NCBI GenBank assembly: GCA_965197665.1
Contig: CBDANO010000005.1
Location: forward strand, 682,001 to 746,000
DNA length: 64,000 nucleotides
Direction of reading: 5' to 3'
Source of the DNA: CBDANO01 sp965197665
GTDB lineage: Bacteria; Chloroflexota; Dehalococcoidia; Lucifugimonadales; UBA3495
Part shown: piece by piece, positions 17,123-26,335 of the stretch
Numbering within the stretch: position 1 is the first letter of the stretch
How the letters are laid out: each line of letters starts with the position of its first letter
Notes under the pieces: generated by a model
What the model was told of the DNA's origin: nothing
Seen by the model: the letters and a program-made list of their open reading frames with translations, nothing else
The model's database searches: none
Translations under genes and position numbers: made by a program

Positions 17123-18748
17123 ATGGCAGACAAACAACTAACTTTCGAAGGAGCGGCCCAAACCAGCCTGATGCGGGGCATCAATGAATTGGGCAGGGTC
17201 GTGGGACTAACCCTGGGGCCCAGCGGCAGGAACGTTCTCTTGAGCCGTATGTTTGGGCTCCCAATAGTGTGCAGCGATGGAGTCACCATCGCTAAAGAGG
17301 TGGAGCTTGCCAACCCCTATGAAAACATGGGGGCCCAGCTAGTCAAGGAGGCGGCTTCCAAGACCAACGACACCGTGGGCGACGGTACCACCACCTCGGT
17401 GGTCCTTGCCCAAGCCATGGTGCGCCGGGGCTTTATGAACGTGGCCGCCGGGGCCAACGGTATAGCCCTTAAAGCCGGCATTGACAAGGCCGTCGCGGCG
17501 GTGACCGAAGAACTGAAGAAAATGGCCGTGCCGGTGGAGAATCGTGAGCAGATTGGACGGGTAGCCGCTTTGTCCGCCCACGAGGAAGTTATCGCCAGCC
17601 TGCTGGCCGACGCTATGGATAAAGTGGGCCGGGACGGCGTGATCACCATCGAAGAGTCCAAGGCCTTGGCCGACGATCTGGAAGTGGTCGAGGGTGTAAG
17701 GTTGGACCGGGGATACATCTCTCCCCACTTCGTTACCGACACGGAACGCATGGAAGCCGTATTCGAAGACTCCTTGTTCTTGCTGACCGACCAAAAGATA
17801 AGCTCTCCCAACGACCTGGTCCCCATACTGGAAAAAGTCATCGAAGGCGGTCGGAAGCCGTTGATAATCATCGCGGAGGACGTTGAAGGAGAAGCGCTGG
17901 CAACCTTGGTGGTCAACAAGATGCGGGGCACTCTTTCCTGCGTCGCTATCAAGGCGCCGGGATTCGGCGAACGCCGGAAAGCCCTGCTGGAGGACATGGC
18001 CATCGTCACCGGCGGCCAGGTCATTACCGGCGACGCCGGCCTGCGCTTGGATGGAGCGGAATTAGAGCACCTGGGGTCGGCCCGCCGCGTCGTCGTCCGA
18101 AAGGATGACTCGACCATCGTAGAGGGCCGGGGCGCCGACAACGCCATCAAGGAGCGGGTGGAGCAGCTCCGGGTGCAAATCGAGGAAACAACTTCGGACT
18201 ACGACCGGGAGAAATTGGAAGAGCGCCGAGCGGCGCTGGTGGGCGGCGTGGCAGTAGTGAAAGTGGGCGGCGCAACCGAACCGGAAGTGAACGAACGAAA
18301 GTCCCGCACCGAGGACGCTTTGTCAGCCACCAGAGCCGCAGTGGAAGAAGGAATCGTGCCGGGCGGGGGTGTCGCTATCGTTCGAACGGAGCATATTCTG
18401 GACGAGTTGGGGAAGCAGTTGGAAGGGGATGAGGCCGTGGGAGTGCGCCTAGTGCGCGAGGCCCTGAGCGCCCCCCTGTTGCTAATCGCCGATAACGCGG
18501 GCCATCCCGGTGAAGTAGTCTTGAATTCCGTGCGGGGCGGAGAAGGCGATTGGGGTTTCGACGCCGAGGTTGGGGAGTACTGCCATTTGATGGAACGGGG
18601 CATTGTGGACCCGGTCAAGGTAACCCGCTCCGCCTTGGAGAACGCCGGCAGCATCGCCGGGATGATGCTGACCACCGAGGCAATCATAACGGAGATACCG
18701 GAAGAAAAGCCCTTGCCCGCCGACGTGCAAGACTTCATGCACGACTAG
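17123..18748 (+). CDS. groEL: Chaperonin GroEL (HSP60), divergent
   Basis: Group I chaperonin subunit of 541 residues. Conserved elements are VGLTLGPSGRNV, NDTVGDGTTTSVVLAQ, the apical domain with KAPGFGERRKALLEDMA, and EEGIVPGGGVAI. The usual Gly-Gly-Met tail is absent and the protein ends in PADVQDFMHD. No groES is adjacent. GAGGAG precedes the ATG at 17,123 and a GTCAAC..GTTGAC operator and hairpin precede the gene. These traits suggest a specialised or second chaperonin copy; whether it is the only one cannot be known from this window. Confidence 0.92.
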   Translation: MADKQLTFEGAAQTSLMRGINELGRVVGLTLGPSGRNVLLSRMFGLPIVCSDGVTIAKEVELANPYENMGAQLVKEAASKTNDTVGDGTTTSVVLAQAMVRRGFMNVAAGANGIALKAGIDKAVAAVTEELKKMAVPVENREQIGRVAALSAHEEVIASLLADAMDKVGRDGVITIEESKALADDLEVVEGVRLDRGYISPHFVTDTERMEAVFEDSLFLLTDQKISSPNDLVPILEKVIEGGRKPLIIIAEDVEGEALATLVVNKMRGTLSCVAIKAPGFGERRKALLEDMAIVTGGQVITGDAGLRLDGAELEHLGSARRVVVRKDDSTIVEGRGADNAIKERVEQLRVQIEETTSDYDREKLEERRAALVGGVAVVKVGGATEPEVNERKSRTEDALSATRAAVEEGIVPGGGVAIVRTEHILDELGKQLEGDEAVGVRLVREALSAPLLLIADNAGHPGEVVLNSVRGGEGDWGFDAEVGEYCHLMERGIVDPVKVTRSALENAGSIAGMMLTTEAIITEIPEEKPLPADVQDFMHD

Positions 18749-18889
18749 CAAGCTCCCACCATGGGAAAATCGTTGGCCGGAGCGCCGGCGCCATGTCGTC
18801 CCTTGCCCGGATTCTTGGCCGCGCGACGGTCTCGTTGAGGGGGTTCCGGGGGACTATTAGCCCGCCGGGTTGTTGGGTACCCGGCGCCT

Positions 18890-19429
18890 GTGCCATCCAA
18901 CGGCCTGATGAACGGTTGCGCATTGGACAAGGACTCGATTGCAACCCTGATTCAGGGTCAGCCTCCCTTGATACGAGAGTTTGTATCTCTGGAAACCCAA
19001 CTGCAGCCCAACGGGTTCGACATCACCTTGAGAGAAGTGGGCGGCATGTCTTCGGCGGGCCGCATCGGCGCCTCACCCGGCGATCGAAGCTTGTCGGCCA
19101 CGGAACCCCTAGGCTTCAACCAGGACAATTGGCTCCACTTGGCCCCGGGGTGCTACCTCATCACCTTCAATGAAGTGTTGAATCTTCCCTTGGACGTCAT
19201 GGCTTTGGGCCGGCCTCGGTCCAGCTTGCTCCGCAGCGGAGTAAGCGTTCATACGGCGGTATGGGACGCGGGTTACCGCGGACGGTCCCAGGCGCTGCTG
19301 GTGGTCCACAATCCCATGGGTTACCACCTCCAGCAAGGGGCTAGGGTGGTGCAGTTGGTGTTTTTCTGCTTGCCTCAAGATGCCGGCCCCGGCTATCAAG
19401 GCCGTTTCCAAGGGGAAAACCTTGAATAA
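18890..19429 (+). CDS. dUTPase/dCTP deaminase-fold protein
   Basis: Belongs to the dUTPase/Dcd trimer fold. The motif LGRPRSSLLRSGV corresponds to dUTPase motif II and AVWDAGYRGR to motif III with its catalytic Asp. LQPNGFDITLREV matches the dCTP deaminase N-terminal signature. It could hydrolyse dUTP or deaminate dCTP; archaeal-type Dut/Dcd enzymes look like this. The GTG start lacks a clear ribosome site, and ATG 18,908 is an alternative. Its stop overlaps the queG start (TTGAATAA). Confidence 0.75.
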   Translation: MPSNGLMNGCALDKDSIATLIQGQPPLIREFVSLETQLQPNGFDITLREVGGMSSAGRIGASPGDRSLSATEPLGFNQDNWLHLAPGCYLITFNEVLNLPLDVMALGRPRSSLLRSGVSVHTAVWDAGYRGRSQALLVVHNPMGYHLQQGARVVQLVFFCLPQDAGPGYQGRFQGENLE

Positions 19430-20681
19430 AGCGCGCCCAGGCAACCATGCTGTGGAGGCGTCGTCCGCCCCAAGCTGCCCTTCGGAGGACGTAAAAGCGG
19501 CCATCAAAGAGTTCGCCTTGGAATGCGGGTTCGACCTGGTAGGGGTAACCTCCGCCGGGGAGTTCGCCGAGGACCGGGCGGTTACGCTGGAGCGCCTGGA
19601 AGCCGGGCTCATGGACGGGCTGCCGTGGTTCACCGGAACCCGGGTACTCCGGGGCGCAGACCCTCAAGCCCTGCTGCCCGGCGCCCGCTCGATCATCTGC
19701 TTGGGGGTCAACTACTACGAGACATCCGGTCAAGCACCCCCTGAAGAAGTGGCAGCGGAAGCGCCGGGCGGCAAGGTAGCCAGGTACGCCCGGACGCCCG
19801 ACTACCACAAAGTAATGAAGAAGCGCATGCGGGCCTATGTCTCCGGATTGCGGTCCCGATTGGGCAATGCCTTCGCGGCGCGGTGGTACGTGGACGACGG
19901 CCCGATGCTGGACCGGGCCGCCGCTCGTAGAGCCGGCGTGGGCTGGTTCGGCAAAAATACCAACATCCTTACCCCCGGCCTCGGCTCGTGGGTGTTCCTG
20001 GGACAGGTGATCACAGATCTGGAACTGGCTCCCGATCCACCCCTTAAGAAGACCTGCGGGAATTGCGTGATGTGCATCGAAGCGTGCCCTACGGACGCCA
20101 TCGTAGCGCCTTACACCCTGGACAATTCCCGGTGCATATCCCACTTGACCATAGAGAACCGGGGCACGATACCTCCGGAATTGCGGCCCCAAATGCAGGA
20201 CTGGGTCTTCGGTTGTGACATTTGCCAGGACGTTTGCCCGGTAAATCGAAAAGCCGGTCCATCATTGACGGCTTTCTGGGAACGGGACGGAGGGGGAGCC
20301 TGGACGCAATGGGATGATCAAGCCGGGTCCGGCATCGAAACGGGGATTCCGGATCGCCTGAGCCTAACCGGAATCTTAGAGATGTCCGAGGAGGACTTTC
20401 GCCGGCGTTTCCGCGGCAGTTCCATTCTCAGGGCCAAGCGGGTCGGCCTCCAGCGCAACGCTTGTGTGGCCTTGGGCAATCTTGGGGACACTGCGGCGGT
20501 GCCAGCCTTATGCGGCGCCTTGGCTCAAGGCGAACCCTTGGTGCGGGGCCACGCAGCCTGGGCCCTGGGGAACCTGGGCGGAGATGAAGCGCGGCTGGCC
20601 TTGGAGCAAGCCGCTAACACCGAGTCGGATTCCTGGGTGCTCCAGGAAATCGCCCTCGCCCAAGAATCGATGGAGGATTAG
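19422..20681 (+). CDS. queG: Epoxyqueuosine reductase
   Basis: Cobalamin- and 4Fe-4S-dependent reductase that completes queuosine in tRNA. Two ferredoxin-like clusters are visible (CGNCVMCIEACPTDAI and CDICQDVCPVNRK), as is the catalytic region RWYVDDGPMLDRAAARRAGVGWFGKNTN. The C-terminal part has HEAT-like repeats (NACVALGNLGDTAAVPALCGAL, VRGHAAWALGNLGG), as in many QueG proteins. TTG 19,422 has AAGGGG five bases upstream and overlaps the preceding gene. No other queuosine gene is in the window. Confidence 0.93.
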   Translation: MNKARPGNHAVEASSAPSCPSEDVKAAIKEFALECGFDLVGVTSAGEFAEDRAVTLERLEAGLMDGLPWFTGTRVLRGADPQALLPGARSIICLGVNYYETSGQAPPEEVAAEAPGGKVARYARTPDYHKVMKKRMRAYVSGLRSRLGNAFAARWYVDDGPMLDRAAARRAGVGWFGKNTNILTPGLGSWVFLGQVITDLELAPDPPLKKTCGNCVMCIEACPTDAIVAPYTLDNSRCISHLTIENRGTIPPELRPQMQDWVFGCDICQDVCPVNRKAGPSLTAFWERDGGGAWTQWDDQAGSGIETGIPDRLSLTGILEMSEEDFRRRFRGSSILRAKRVGLQRNACVALGNLGDTAAVPALCGALAQGEPLVRGHAAWALGNLGGDEARLALEQAANTESDSWVLQEIALAQESMED

Positions 20682-20693
20682 GGGCGGCCGGCG

Positions 20694-21257
20694 CTACGGC
20701 TGCCGCTGCTGCTCCGCCGCGGGCTGAGGGCCGTTGCGGGCCCGGGGTCCCCGTCTCTTCTTCCTCTTGGGAGGGGCAACGGTTGAAGCAACTCTGTTTC
20801 GACCGTGATTCTTGCCGAACTTCAGCTTCCTCATCTCCTCTTCGATGAGAAAAAAATCGCTTTTCGGCAGCAGGTGCAGGTTCCCCTGAAACGCCATGTA
20901 CCAGTTCTCGGGGGGCCAGCGCTTGACGTAGTCCAAGCGGGGCGCCAGCAGATTAGCGTCGATGGACTGGTGTTCTTCCAGGACCAACTCCGGTTTTATT
21001 TGTATACGGTACGGCCAATTAGCGCTGCCCTCATTTTTCCAGACCGCCGTCTCATCCTCCACGTATGAGGACGTAGCCGTGGCCGTCGCCGTGAATCGAC
21101 GGTCCATCGACACGTAGAAGAGGACCCGGTCCCCGGCCTCGATCCGCTGGACTTTTCGCTTGTGCTGGGCTTTCAGACCCTGGGAGGTGAACTTCAAGTC
21201 CCGGGTAATCCGGAAATTCTCCGGGTTGCTCACGATCATCCAGAAATTATGGGACAT
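20694..21257 (-). CDS. EVE domain-containing protein
   Basis: Small protein of 187 residues with an EVE domain (PUA-like fold, binding modified bases). Characteristic sequences are MSHNFWMIVSNPENF at the start, GLKAQHKRKVQRIEAGDRVLFYVSMDRRF, and WPYRIQIKPELVL. The tail is strongly basic (KRKKRRGPRARNG), suggesting nucleic-acid binding. ATG 21,257 follows GAGGAAA. EVE proteins occur both in defence and in RNA metabolism; here the neighbours are housekeeping genes. Confidence 0.8.
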   Translation of the reverse strand: MSHNFWMIVSNPENFRITRDLKFTSQGLKAQHKRKVQRIEAGDRVLFYVSMDRRFTATATATSSYVEDETAVWKNEGSANWPYRIQIKPELVLEEHQSIDANLLAPRLDYVKRWPPENWYMAFQGNLHLLPKSDFFLIEEEMRKLKFGKNHGRNRVASTVAPPKRKKRRGPRARNGPQPAAEQQRQP

Positions 21258-21564
21258 CTTTTCCTCGTTGCTAGGCACTCTGAAGGTCTGTCCGGTGCTA
21301 CTAGGTTCACCTCCATTCTACCATTTCGGCGCGCTCGGGGTATTCTTCAGGAACACCCTTTTCGTACTTGGGTAAAAATGTAGGGGCCGATTTGGGGTCG
21401 TTCCCCTCGGCGGACCGGCGCGGCGGTCTGCGGGGAGATTACTGCCGGCTTACGCGTAGACCATTCCGACGGTACATCGCAAAACCGCCCTAGTTCCTTT
21501 CCGCCTCACCGAATCGGCAATATCTTGCTTATGCTTCCTAGGAAGTGTTCGCCGGAGCCTATGC

Positions 21565-21570
21565 TAGAAT
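21565..21570 (+). promoter_or_regulatory. -10 box of xerD (TAGAAT)
   Basis: TAGAAT in ATGCTAGAATCC lies about 80 bases before the chosen XerD start; the same -10 context occurs upstream of gltX, ltaE and folP. The remaining 21,258-21,648 gap shows no gene. Confidence 0.45.
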
Positions 21571-21648
21571 CCAGCCATTGCGAGTGTTGGGATGGTGTGT
21601 ATTAGCGCCATTCCATCTTTGTACGCTTATGGCGAAAGGATATATAAC

Positions 21649-22587
21649 ATGGATCAAGCTATTCGCTCGTTCCTACAACACTTAATCGTCGAAAAAGGCT
21701 TCTCGCCCAACACGTCAGAAGCCTACTGCAACGACCTCAAGCAGTTCTGGGGCTTCCTTCAAGAACGCCGCAACGGTTCTCTCAACGGTTCTTCCAATGG
21801 CTCTTCCAACGGCTCGTATCCCTGGGATTCGGTGGACCTGAACCTGCTCAACGATTACGTCACCGACTTGCGGGGCCATAAAGGTTACCGGGACACTACC
21901 ACCGCCCGAAAGGTGGCCGCCATCAGGTCCTTCTTTGGCTTCCTCTTCGAAAACGGGGACATCACCCAAGACCCCACGGAATCCATGGGTTCTCCCCGAG
22001 TAGGCCGGGCCCTGCCCAAGTGCTTGTCCAAGGAAGAGATATCCCGCTTGCTGGAAATAGCCCAACGGGCCGTCGGCAATGAGGCCCGGCGCGACGCGAC
22101 TATTCTGGAGTTGCTCTACGCCACCGGCTTACGAGTAGGCGAACTGGTATCCCTCAATGCCTCTGACATAGACCTCCAAGAATCGTACATCCGCTGTTGG
22201 GGGAAGGGGTCCAAGGAACGGATCGTCTACCTGTACCCCAAGGCCTTACGGGAGCTCAAAAGTTACTTGAGCAAGGCCAGAGTGGCTCTCGTGGGCAGCC
22301 ATAAGTCCCAGGCTGCCCTCTTCGTCAATCACCGAGGTGAGCGTTTGACCCGGCAGTGGGTTTGGAACATCCTTAAGTCCTACGGAGAGAAGGCCGGCAT
22401 TCCTCAACGAATAACACCCCACACGTTGCGCCACAGCTTCGCCACCCACCTGCTGGAAAACGGAGCTTCCTTGCGCCACGTTCAAGAGTTGCTTGGCCAC
22501 TCCAGCATTTCCACCACCCAGGTGTATACCCACGTAACCGGGACTCATCTGCACGAGGAATACGAAAAGAGCCATCCCCGGGCTTAG
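21649..22587 (+). CDS. xerD: Tyrosine recombinase XerC/XerD
   Basis: Site-specific recombinase, likely resolving chromosome dimers at dif. The N-terminal SAM-like domain (IRSFLQHLIVEKGFSPNTSEAYCNDL) is followed by the catalytic domain with ATGLRVGELVSL (Arg), TPHTLRHSFATHLL (His-x-x-Arg), LGHSSISTTQVYTHV (His and the Tyr nucleophile). An unusual Asn-Gly-Ser linker (NGSLNGSSNGSSNGS) interrupts the N-terminal domain near residue 45. ATG 21,649 has GAAAGGA upstream and is preferred to the ATG at 21,592. Its product is close to the usual 295-310 residues. Confidence 0.92.
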   Translation: MDQAIRSFLQHLIVEKGFSPNTSEAYCNDLKQFWGFLQERRNGSLNGSSNGSSNGSYPWDSVDLNLLNDYVTDLRGHKGYRDTTTARKVAAIRSFFGFLFENGDITQDPTESMGSPRVGRALPKCLSKEEISRLLEIAQRAVGNEARRDATILELLYATGLRVGELVSLNASDIDLQESYIRCWGKGSKERIVYLYPKALRELKSYLSKARVALVGSHKSQAALFVNHRGERLTRQWVWNILKSYGEKAGIPQRITPHTLRHSFATHLLENGASLRHVQELLGHSSISTTQVYTHVTGTHLHEEYEKSHPRA

Positions 22588-22961
22588 ATGCCTTCCCCTT
22601 CAGGCCGCGAGCGGCGTTGCGGCCTGGTTGGGTCCAGGCGGGAAAGGTCCAAACCGGCTATCGTCTGGGCGGGCAGGCTAAGCCCCAATTGCCCACCCGG
22701 TACTGGGCAACGGTATCGTGCGCTCCTCTTGCGGGAAGTCTCGAGGCGGCGGCCCCGTACTCGAGCCCGGGGCGGGAATGAAGGGTTGGTATAAGGCGCC
22801 CCAGTCCCGGTGGATTAGGGCGCGATCGCCCTAACTCCCGACCTTGTCAGGCTGCCAATTTCATGGATTTACTGTTATAGTAAAACCAATCGATTCAACG
22901 CGCCCGGTGGCTGGAGTACCACGGCCTGCACGTACCGGCATTCCTCAGGAGGTAGGTCCCC
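22588..22961. other. Intergenic region with two hairpins, xerD/small membrane protein
   Basis: About 370 bases without a convincing gene. TTAGGGCG-CGAT-CGCCCTAA (22,815-22,834) is a perfect 8-bp hairpin containing GCGATCGC. TTTACT-GTTAT-AGTAAA (22,868-22,884) is a perfect 6-bp repeat close to the next promoter. I looked for RNase P, tmRNA and SRP signatures and saw none. Confidence 0.5.
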
Positions 22962-23342
22962 ATGGCTGGTAAATCTCGCCGGGTGGCGTCACGCCAGGCG
23001 CAGCTCAGCCGCAAAAGAAAAAAGACGCAGAAGGGACCCGGGCCCGCCATTCCCGACCCCTCCCTGCCGGTGGAGGCCGATGGGAAGCACGCCGAAGCGG
23101 TACCAGACGCTGCTCCGGTCGTTCCCGAACCCGCCGCGCCCCCTCGATCGCCGGCCGCTAGGCGTCCCAGCCCGGTGGCGTCGCGCTCTCCGGTAGCAGC
23201 GGGAGCGCCGACTAGGACGCCCCCCAGGGTCAGAGGGGAGCGGCCGCCAACCCAGCAATATGTCGGGGCCGAAGCCCGCCGCATAGTCGCTTTGGCCAGC
23301 GTAGTATTAGCTGTCATCATCGCGTTGGCAGTAGTACTATAG
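22962..23342 (+). CDS. Pro/Ala-rich protein with C-terminal membrane anchor
   Basis: A 126-residue protein with a basic N-terminus (KSRRVASRQAQLSRKRKK), a proline-alanine-rich disordered middle and one C-terminal membrane helix (IVALASVVLAVIIALAVVL). AGGAGG lies upstream of the ATG. It ends seven bases before uvrC, so the two are probably co-transcribed. It resembles tail-anchored proteins encoded near uvrC in related genomes by layout only; no family is recognised. Confidence 0.65.
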   Translation: MAGKSRRVASRQAQLSRKRKKTQKGPGPAIPDPSLPVEADGKHAEAVPDAAPVVPEPAAPPRSPAARRPSPVASRSPVAAGAPTRTPPRVRGERPPTQQYVGAEARRIVALASVVLAVIIALAVVL

Positions 23343-23348
23343 CCGCCG

Positions 23349-25217
23349 ATGGCTCCTCCCCTGGTTGAGCGGCAGTTGCGCGTTACCCCGGAGCGGCCGG
23401 GCGTCTACATGATGAAAGACGCCCGGGGCAACATCTTGTACGTGGGTAAAGCCAGCGTCCTCCGCAACCGGCTGCGGACTTACTTCGGGTCCCCTTCGGG
23501 TCAGCCGCCCAAGATCCGCCGGATGATCGGCCACGTTCACGAGTTCGAGTACATCGTCACCGATACCGAGGCCGAAGCCCTTATCCTAGAGAATACTCTA
23601 ATCAAGCGGTACCGGCCCCGCTACAACGCCCGGCTGAAAGATGACAAGACCTATCCATATTTGAAGATCGACCTCACCGAGGAATTCCCCCGGGTCTACA
23701 TCACCCGCAAGGTAGCCCAGGACGGCGCTCGCTACTTCGGCCCCTTCGCCACCGCTGGTTCGGTACGCCAGACCATGGACTTGATCAAACGCTTGTTTCC
23801 CTACCGGTCCTGCACCAAGGCCATCACCGGTACCGACCCTAGGCCTTGTTTGGAATACTATATAAACCGCTGCGTAGCGCCCTGCACCGGCTATGCCACT
23901 CGCCAAGACTATGACAAAGTAATTCAGCAGGTCATCTTGTTCATGGAGGGGGATACCGAAGCGGTTACCGAAGACTTGCGCAGCAACATGCGGCGAGCGG
24001 CGGAGAAGCTCGAGTTCGAGCGGGCCGCCGTCCTGCGGGACCGGATTCGAAGCGTTGAGAAAGTGGCCGAAGAGCAGCGCATCAAGGTCGACTCCAACCC
24101 TATAAACGACATGGATCTCGTTGCCCTGGCTCAGGGTACCAACGAATCTTGGGTAGAAGTGTTCTTCGTACGGCACAACAAGCTCGTTGGCCGGGACCAT
24201 TTTTTCATGCAGGGTACCCAAGACGACTCTCCCAACCTGGTTATCGGCCAGTTCATCAAACAGTTCTACCAGTCCGCCTCGGCAATACCCCCTTACATCC
24301 TGGTGCAACACCCGTTGGAAGACGGCGACGTGATACGGGAGTGGCTCCGGGGGTTGAGGGGCGGGGCGGTCCGCTTGATACACCCGCAACGGGGCATGCA
24401 CAAGCAGTTGATGAACATCGTCGCCGAAAATGCCGCGCAAGGGTTGGCCCAACATCGCGTCAAGTGGTTGGACAATACCGACGTTATCCAGCAAGCGATG
24501 TCGGAACTTCAAGAGGAGCTCAGCCTCCCGGCCTCGCTCCACAGGATGGAGTGCTACGACATCTCCCACATTCAGGGAAGCAATTCGGTGGGCAGCATGG
24601 TCGTATTCGAGGACGGGCAGCCCAAACCGGCCCACTACCGCCGGTTCAAGGTCAAGACCGTGGAGGGTGTCGACGACTTTGAAAGCATGCGGGAAGTGCT
24701 TCGCCGCCGGTTCAAGCGCCTAGGACAGGCCCGGGCTGCCGAGTCGAAAAATGGCCGGCCGTCTCATCAAGCTTCCGCCGACACCTGGGGTATTCTGCCG
24801 GACTTGGTACTAATCGACGGGGGTAAGGGCCAGCTTTCGGCGGCGCTGGAGGTACTGTTGGAGCTCGGGTTGGACAATACCCCTTTGGCTTCCCTGGCTA
24901 AAGAAAATGAATGGCTATTCGTCCCCCACACCCCGGAGCCTATCGTGCTGCCTAGAAACTCCCAGGCGTTGTACTTGGTGCAGAGGATACGGGACGAGGC
25001 TCACCGATTTGCTATCACTTATCACCGGAATCTTCGCAGCAAGAGCGCTGTGCGGTCTCCCATCGACTTGGTAAGCGGCATAGGGCCCAAGAGAAAACGG
25101 ATGTTGATGCGCCGTTTCGGCTCGTTGCAAGGTCTGAAAGACGCATCGGTGGACGACATCGCATCAGTGCCCGGCATGACCCGTTCCCTGGCCCTTCGGC
25201 TCAAGCAAATGATCTAA
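23349..25217 (+). CDS. uvrC: Excinuclease ABC subunit C
   Basis: Dual-incision endonuclease of nucleotide excision repair, acting with UvrB. Domains in order: GIY-YIG nuclease (RPGVYMMKDARGNILYVGKA, residues about 15-95), UVR helical region (AAEKLEFERAAVLRDRI, about 215), RNase H-like domain (CYDISHIQGSNSVGSMVVFEDG; LVLIDGGKGQLSAALEV) and C-terminal helix-hairpin-helix (GIGPKRKRMLMRRFGSLQGLKDASVDDIASVPGM). Length 622 is normal. The start lies seven bases after the preceding small gene. Confidence 0.96.
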   Translation: MAPPLVERQLRVTPERPGVYMMKDARGNILYVGKASVLRNRLRTYFGSPSGQPPKIRRMIGHVHEFEYIVTDTEAEALILENTLIKRYRPRYNARLKDDKTYPYLKIDLTEEFPRVYITRKVAQDGARYFGPFATAGSVRQTMDLIKRLFPYRSCTKAITGTDPRPCLEYYINRCVAPCTGYATRQDYDKVIQQVILFMEGDTEAVTEDLRSNMRRAAEKLEFERAAVLRDRIRSVEKVAEEQRIKVDSNPINDMDLVALAQGTNESWVEVFFVRHNKLVGRDHFFMQGTQDDSPNLVIGQFIKQFYQSASAIPPYILVQHPLEDGDVIREWLRGLRGGAVRLIHPQRGMHKQLMNIVAENAAQGLAQHRVKWLDNTDVIQQAMSELQEELSLPASLHRMECYDISHIQGSNSVGSMVVFEDGQPKPAHYRRFKVKTVEGVDDFESMREVLRRRFKRLGQARAAESKNGRPSHQASADTWGILPDLVLIDGGKGQLSAALEVLLELGLDNTPLASLAKENEWLFVPHTPEPIVLPRNSQALYLVQRIRDEAHRFAITYHRNLRSKSAVRSPIDLVSGIGPKRKRMLMRRFGSLQGLKDASVDDIASVPGMTRSLALRLKQMI

Positions 25218-25400
25218 CGCCGCTTGTCCCCGTACGGGGGTCCTTGGCGTCTCGGCGGGCCGGTCTGGACTCACAGAAAGGTACGCCGCTGTGCGGCGGG
25301 GTTCCAAGTCCGGTACCGAGTTCTCCCTAATATCAAAGGGGCTTCGGAATTTTGCTGCGCCGGTAGCCCGGCTGTTACTACACTTATACTATTAGCCGGG

Positions 25401-25438
25401 TTGATTGCGGTGTGACTTTGGGGTACTATATCCCCAAA
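25401..25438 (+). promoter_or_regulatory. Promoter with hairpin operator before the repeat protein
   Basis: TTGATT (25,401-25,406) and TACTAT (25,424-25,429) are separated by 17 bases. The -10 box is the loop of a perfect 7-bp inverted repeat, TTTGGGG at 25,417-25,423 and CCCCAAA at 25,432-25,438. A protein bound there would block RNA polymerase. Confidence 0.5.
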
Positions 25439-25471
25439 TCGTTGAGCGCCCGCGGCGCAAACACGGTGTAA

Positions 25472-26335
25472 GTGATGATAAAGGTATCAATTACCCTGCC
25501 CAACTCCACCCAAATCACCTTGGAGTCCTCGGAAACGGAATTCATCAGCGAGGTAGCGGGCGTCCTGCGGGACTTTACCAAGGCGCTGATAAAATCCCTC
25601 GCCGCCGAGAAGGAAGACCCGGATAACCAGGCCTCCTCAAAAAAAAGTAACAGTGTAAATGAGGCTCTGGCCCAGGCACCCGAGGCAGCGGTAACCGTTC
25701 ATCTAGAACAAGCGGTAACGGATGTAACCCCCGCCTCTACTGAACAAGAGGTGACGGAAACAGCCCCCGCCCCGACCGAACAATCAGGAAACGCAGCAGC
25801 GTCCGCCACAACCCTACAAGCGGTAGCCGAAAGACCACCCGTTTCAACCGCACAAGCGATAGCCGAAGCAATCCCCGCCTCGACTACACAAACGATAGGG
25901 GAACCCGTGGCCGCCTCAACCGAACACGCGGCACCGGAAGCAGCGCCCGCGTCAACCGAACAAACGGTGGCGGAAGCAACGCCAATCTCAGCCGAACAAA
26001 CAGCGGCGGAAGCAGCGCACGAGCGACGAGACACGCCCGCCGGGGAGGCTGCGGATGCTTTCATCAAATTCTGTGATTCGGCGCACCCCATGGGGGACAT
26101 GCGGAGAGTGGTGGTAGCCACCGAGGGCGCCCAACAATTTCTGGGTATGGACAGCGTCGGCGTCGAAGAGCTGGCAATTCTTTTCGACCTGGCCGGATGG
26201 AGACGCCCCCACGACTTCACCCAAACCCTCCGCAACGCAGCTAGAGACAAGTTTCGTTGGCTGGAGCGGGTGCCTGGACGCGCCGGTAGGTACGCGGCAA
26301 CCGACCTCGGACGGGAAATTACTTTAGGAGAGTAG
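25472..26335 (+). CDS. Protein with eight 12-residue repeats and a C-terminal winged-helix-like domain
   Basis: Unrecognised protein of 287 residues. The N-terminal 50 residues look structured (IKVSITLPNSTQITLESSETEF). Residues 82-177 are eight tandem 12-residue repeats of the pattern xAExxPASTEQx, rich in Ala, Thr and Glu, predicted disordered. The C-terminal 95 residues form a compact domain (DAFIKFCDSAHPMGDMRR.. RWLERVPGRAGRYAATDLGR) with the look of a winged helix. GTG 25,472 and ATG 25,475 are both possible starts. Confidence 0.65.
   Translation: MMIKVSITLPNSTQITLESSETEFISEVAGVLRDFTKALIKSLAAEKEDPDNQASSKKSNSVNEALAQAPEAAVTVHLEQAVTDVTPASTEQEVTETAPAPTEQSGNAAASATTLQAVAERPPVSTAQAIAEAIPASTTQTIGEPVAASTEHAAPEAAPASTEQTVAEATPISAEQTAAEAAHERRDTPAGEAADAFIKFCDSAHPMGDMRRVVVATEGAQQFLGMDSVGVEELAILFDLAGWRRPHDFTQTLRNAARDKFRWLERVPGRAGRYAATDLGREITLGE
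25715..26002 (+). repeat. Eight degenerate 36-bp in-frame tandem repeats
   Basis: Each unit encodes twelve residues (for example VTDVTPASTEQE, APEAAPASTEQT, VAEATPISAEQT). Codon usage differs between units more than the protein does, so the array is old and kept at the protein level rather than freshly slipped. Confidence 0.8.

Noticed and set aside
22588..22860. Possible RNase P, tmRNA or SRP RNA in the xerD-uvrC gap
   Set aside because: None of the conserved cores of these RNAs is present on either strand; only two hairpins are seen.
25715..26002. CRISPR-like array
   Set aside because: 36-base periodicity is coding (12 residues) with no separate identical repeats and spacers.
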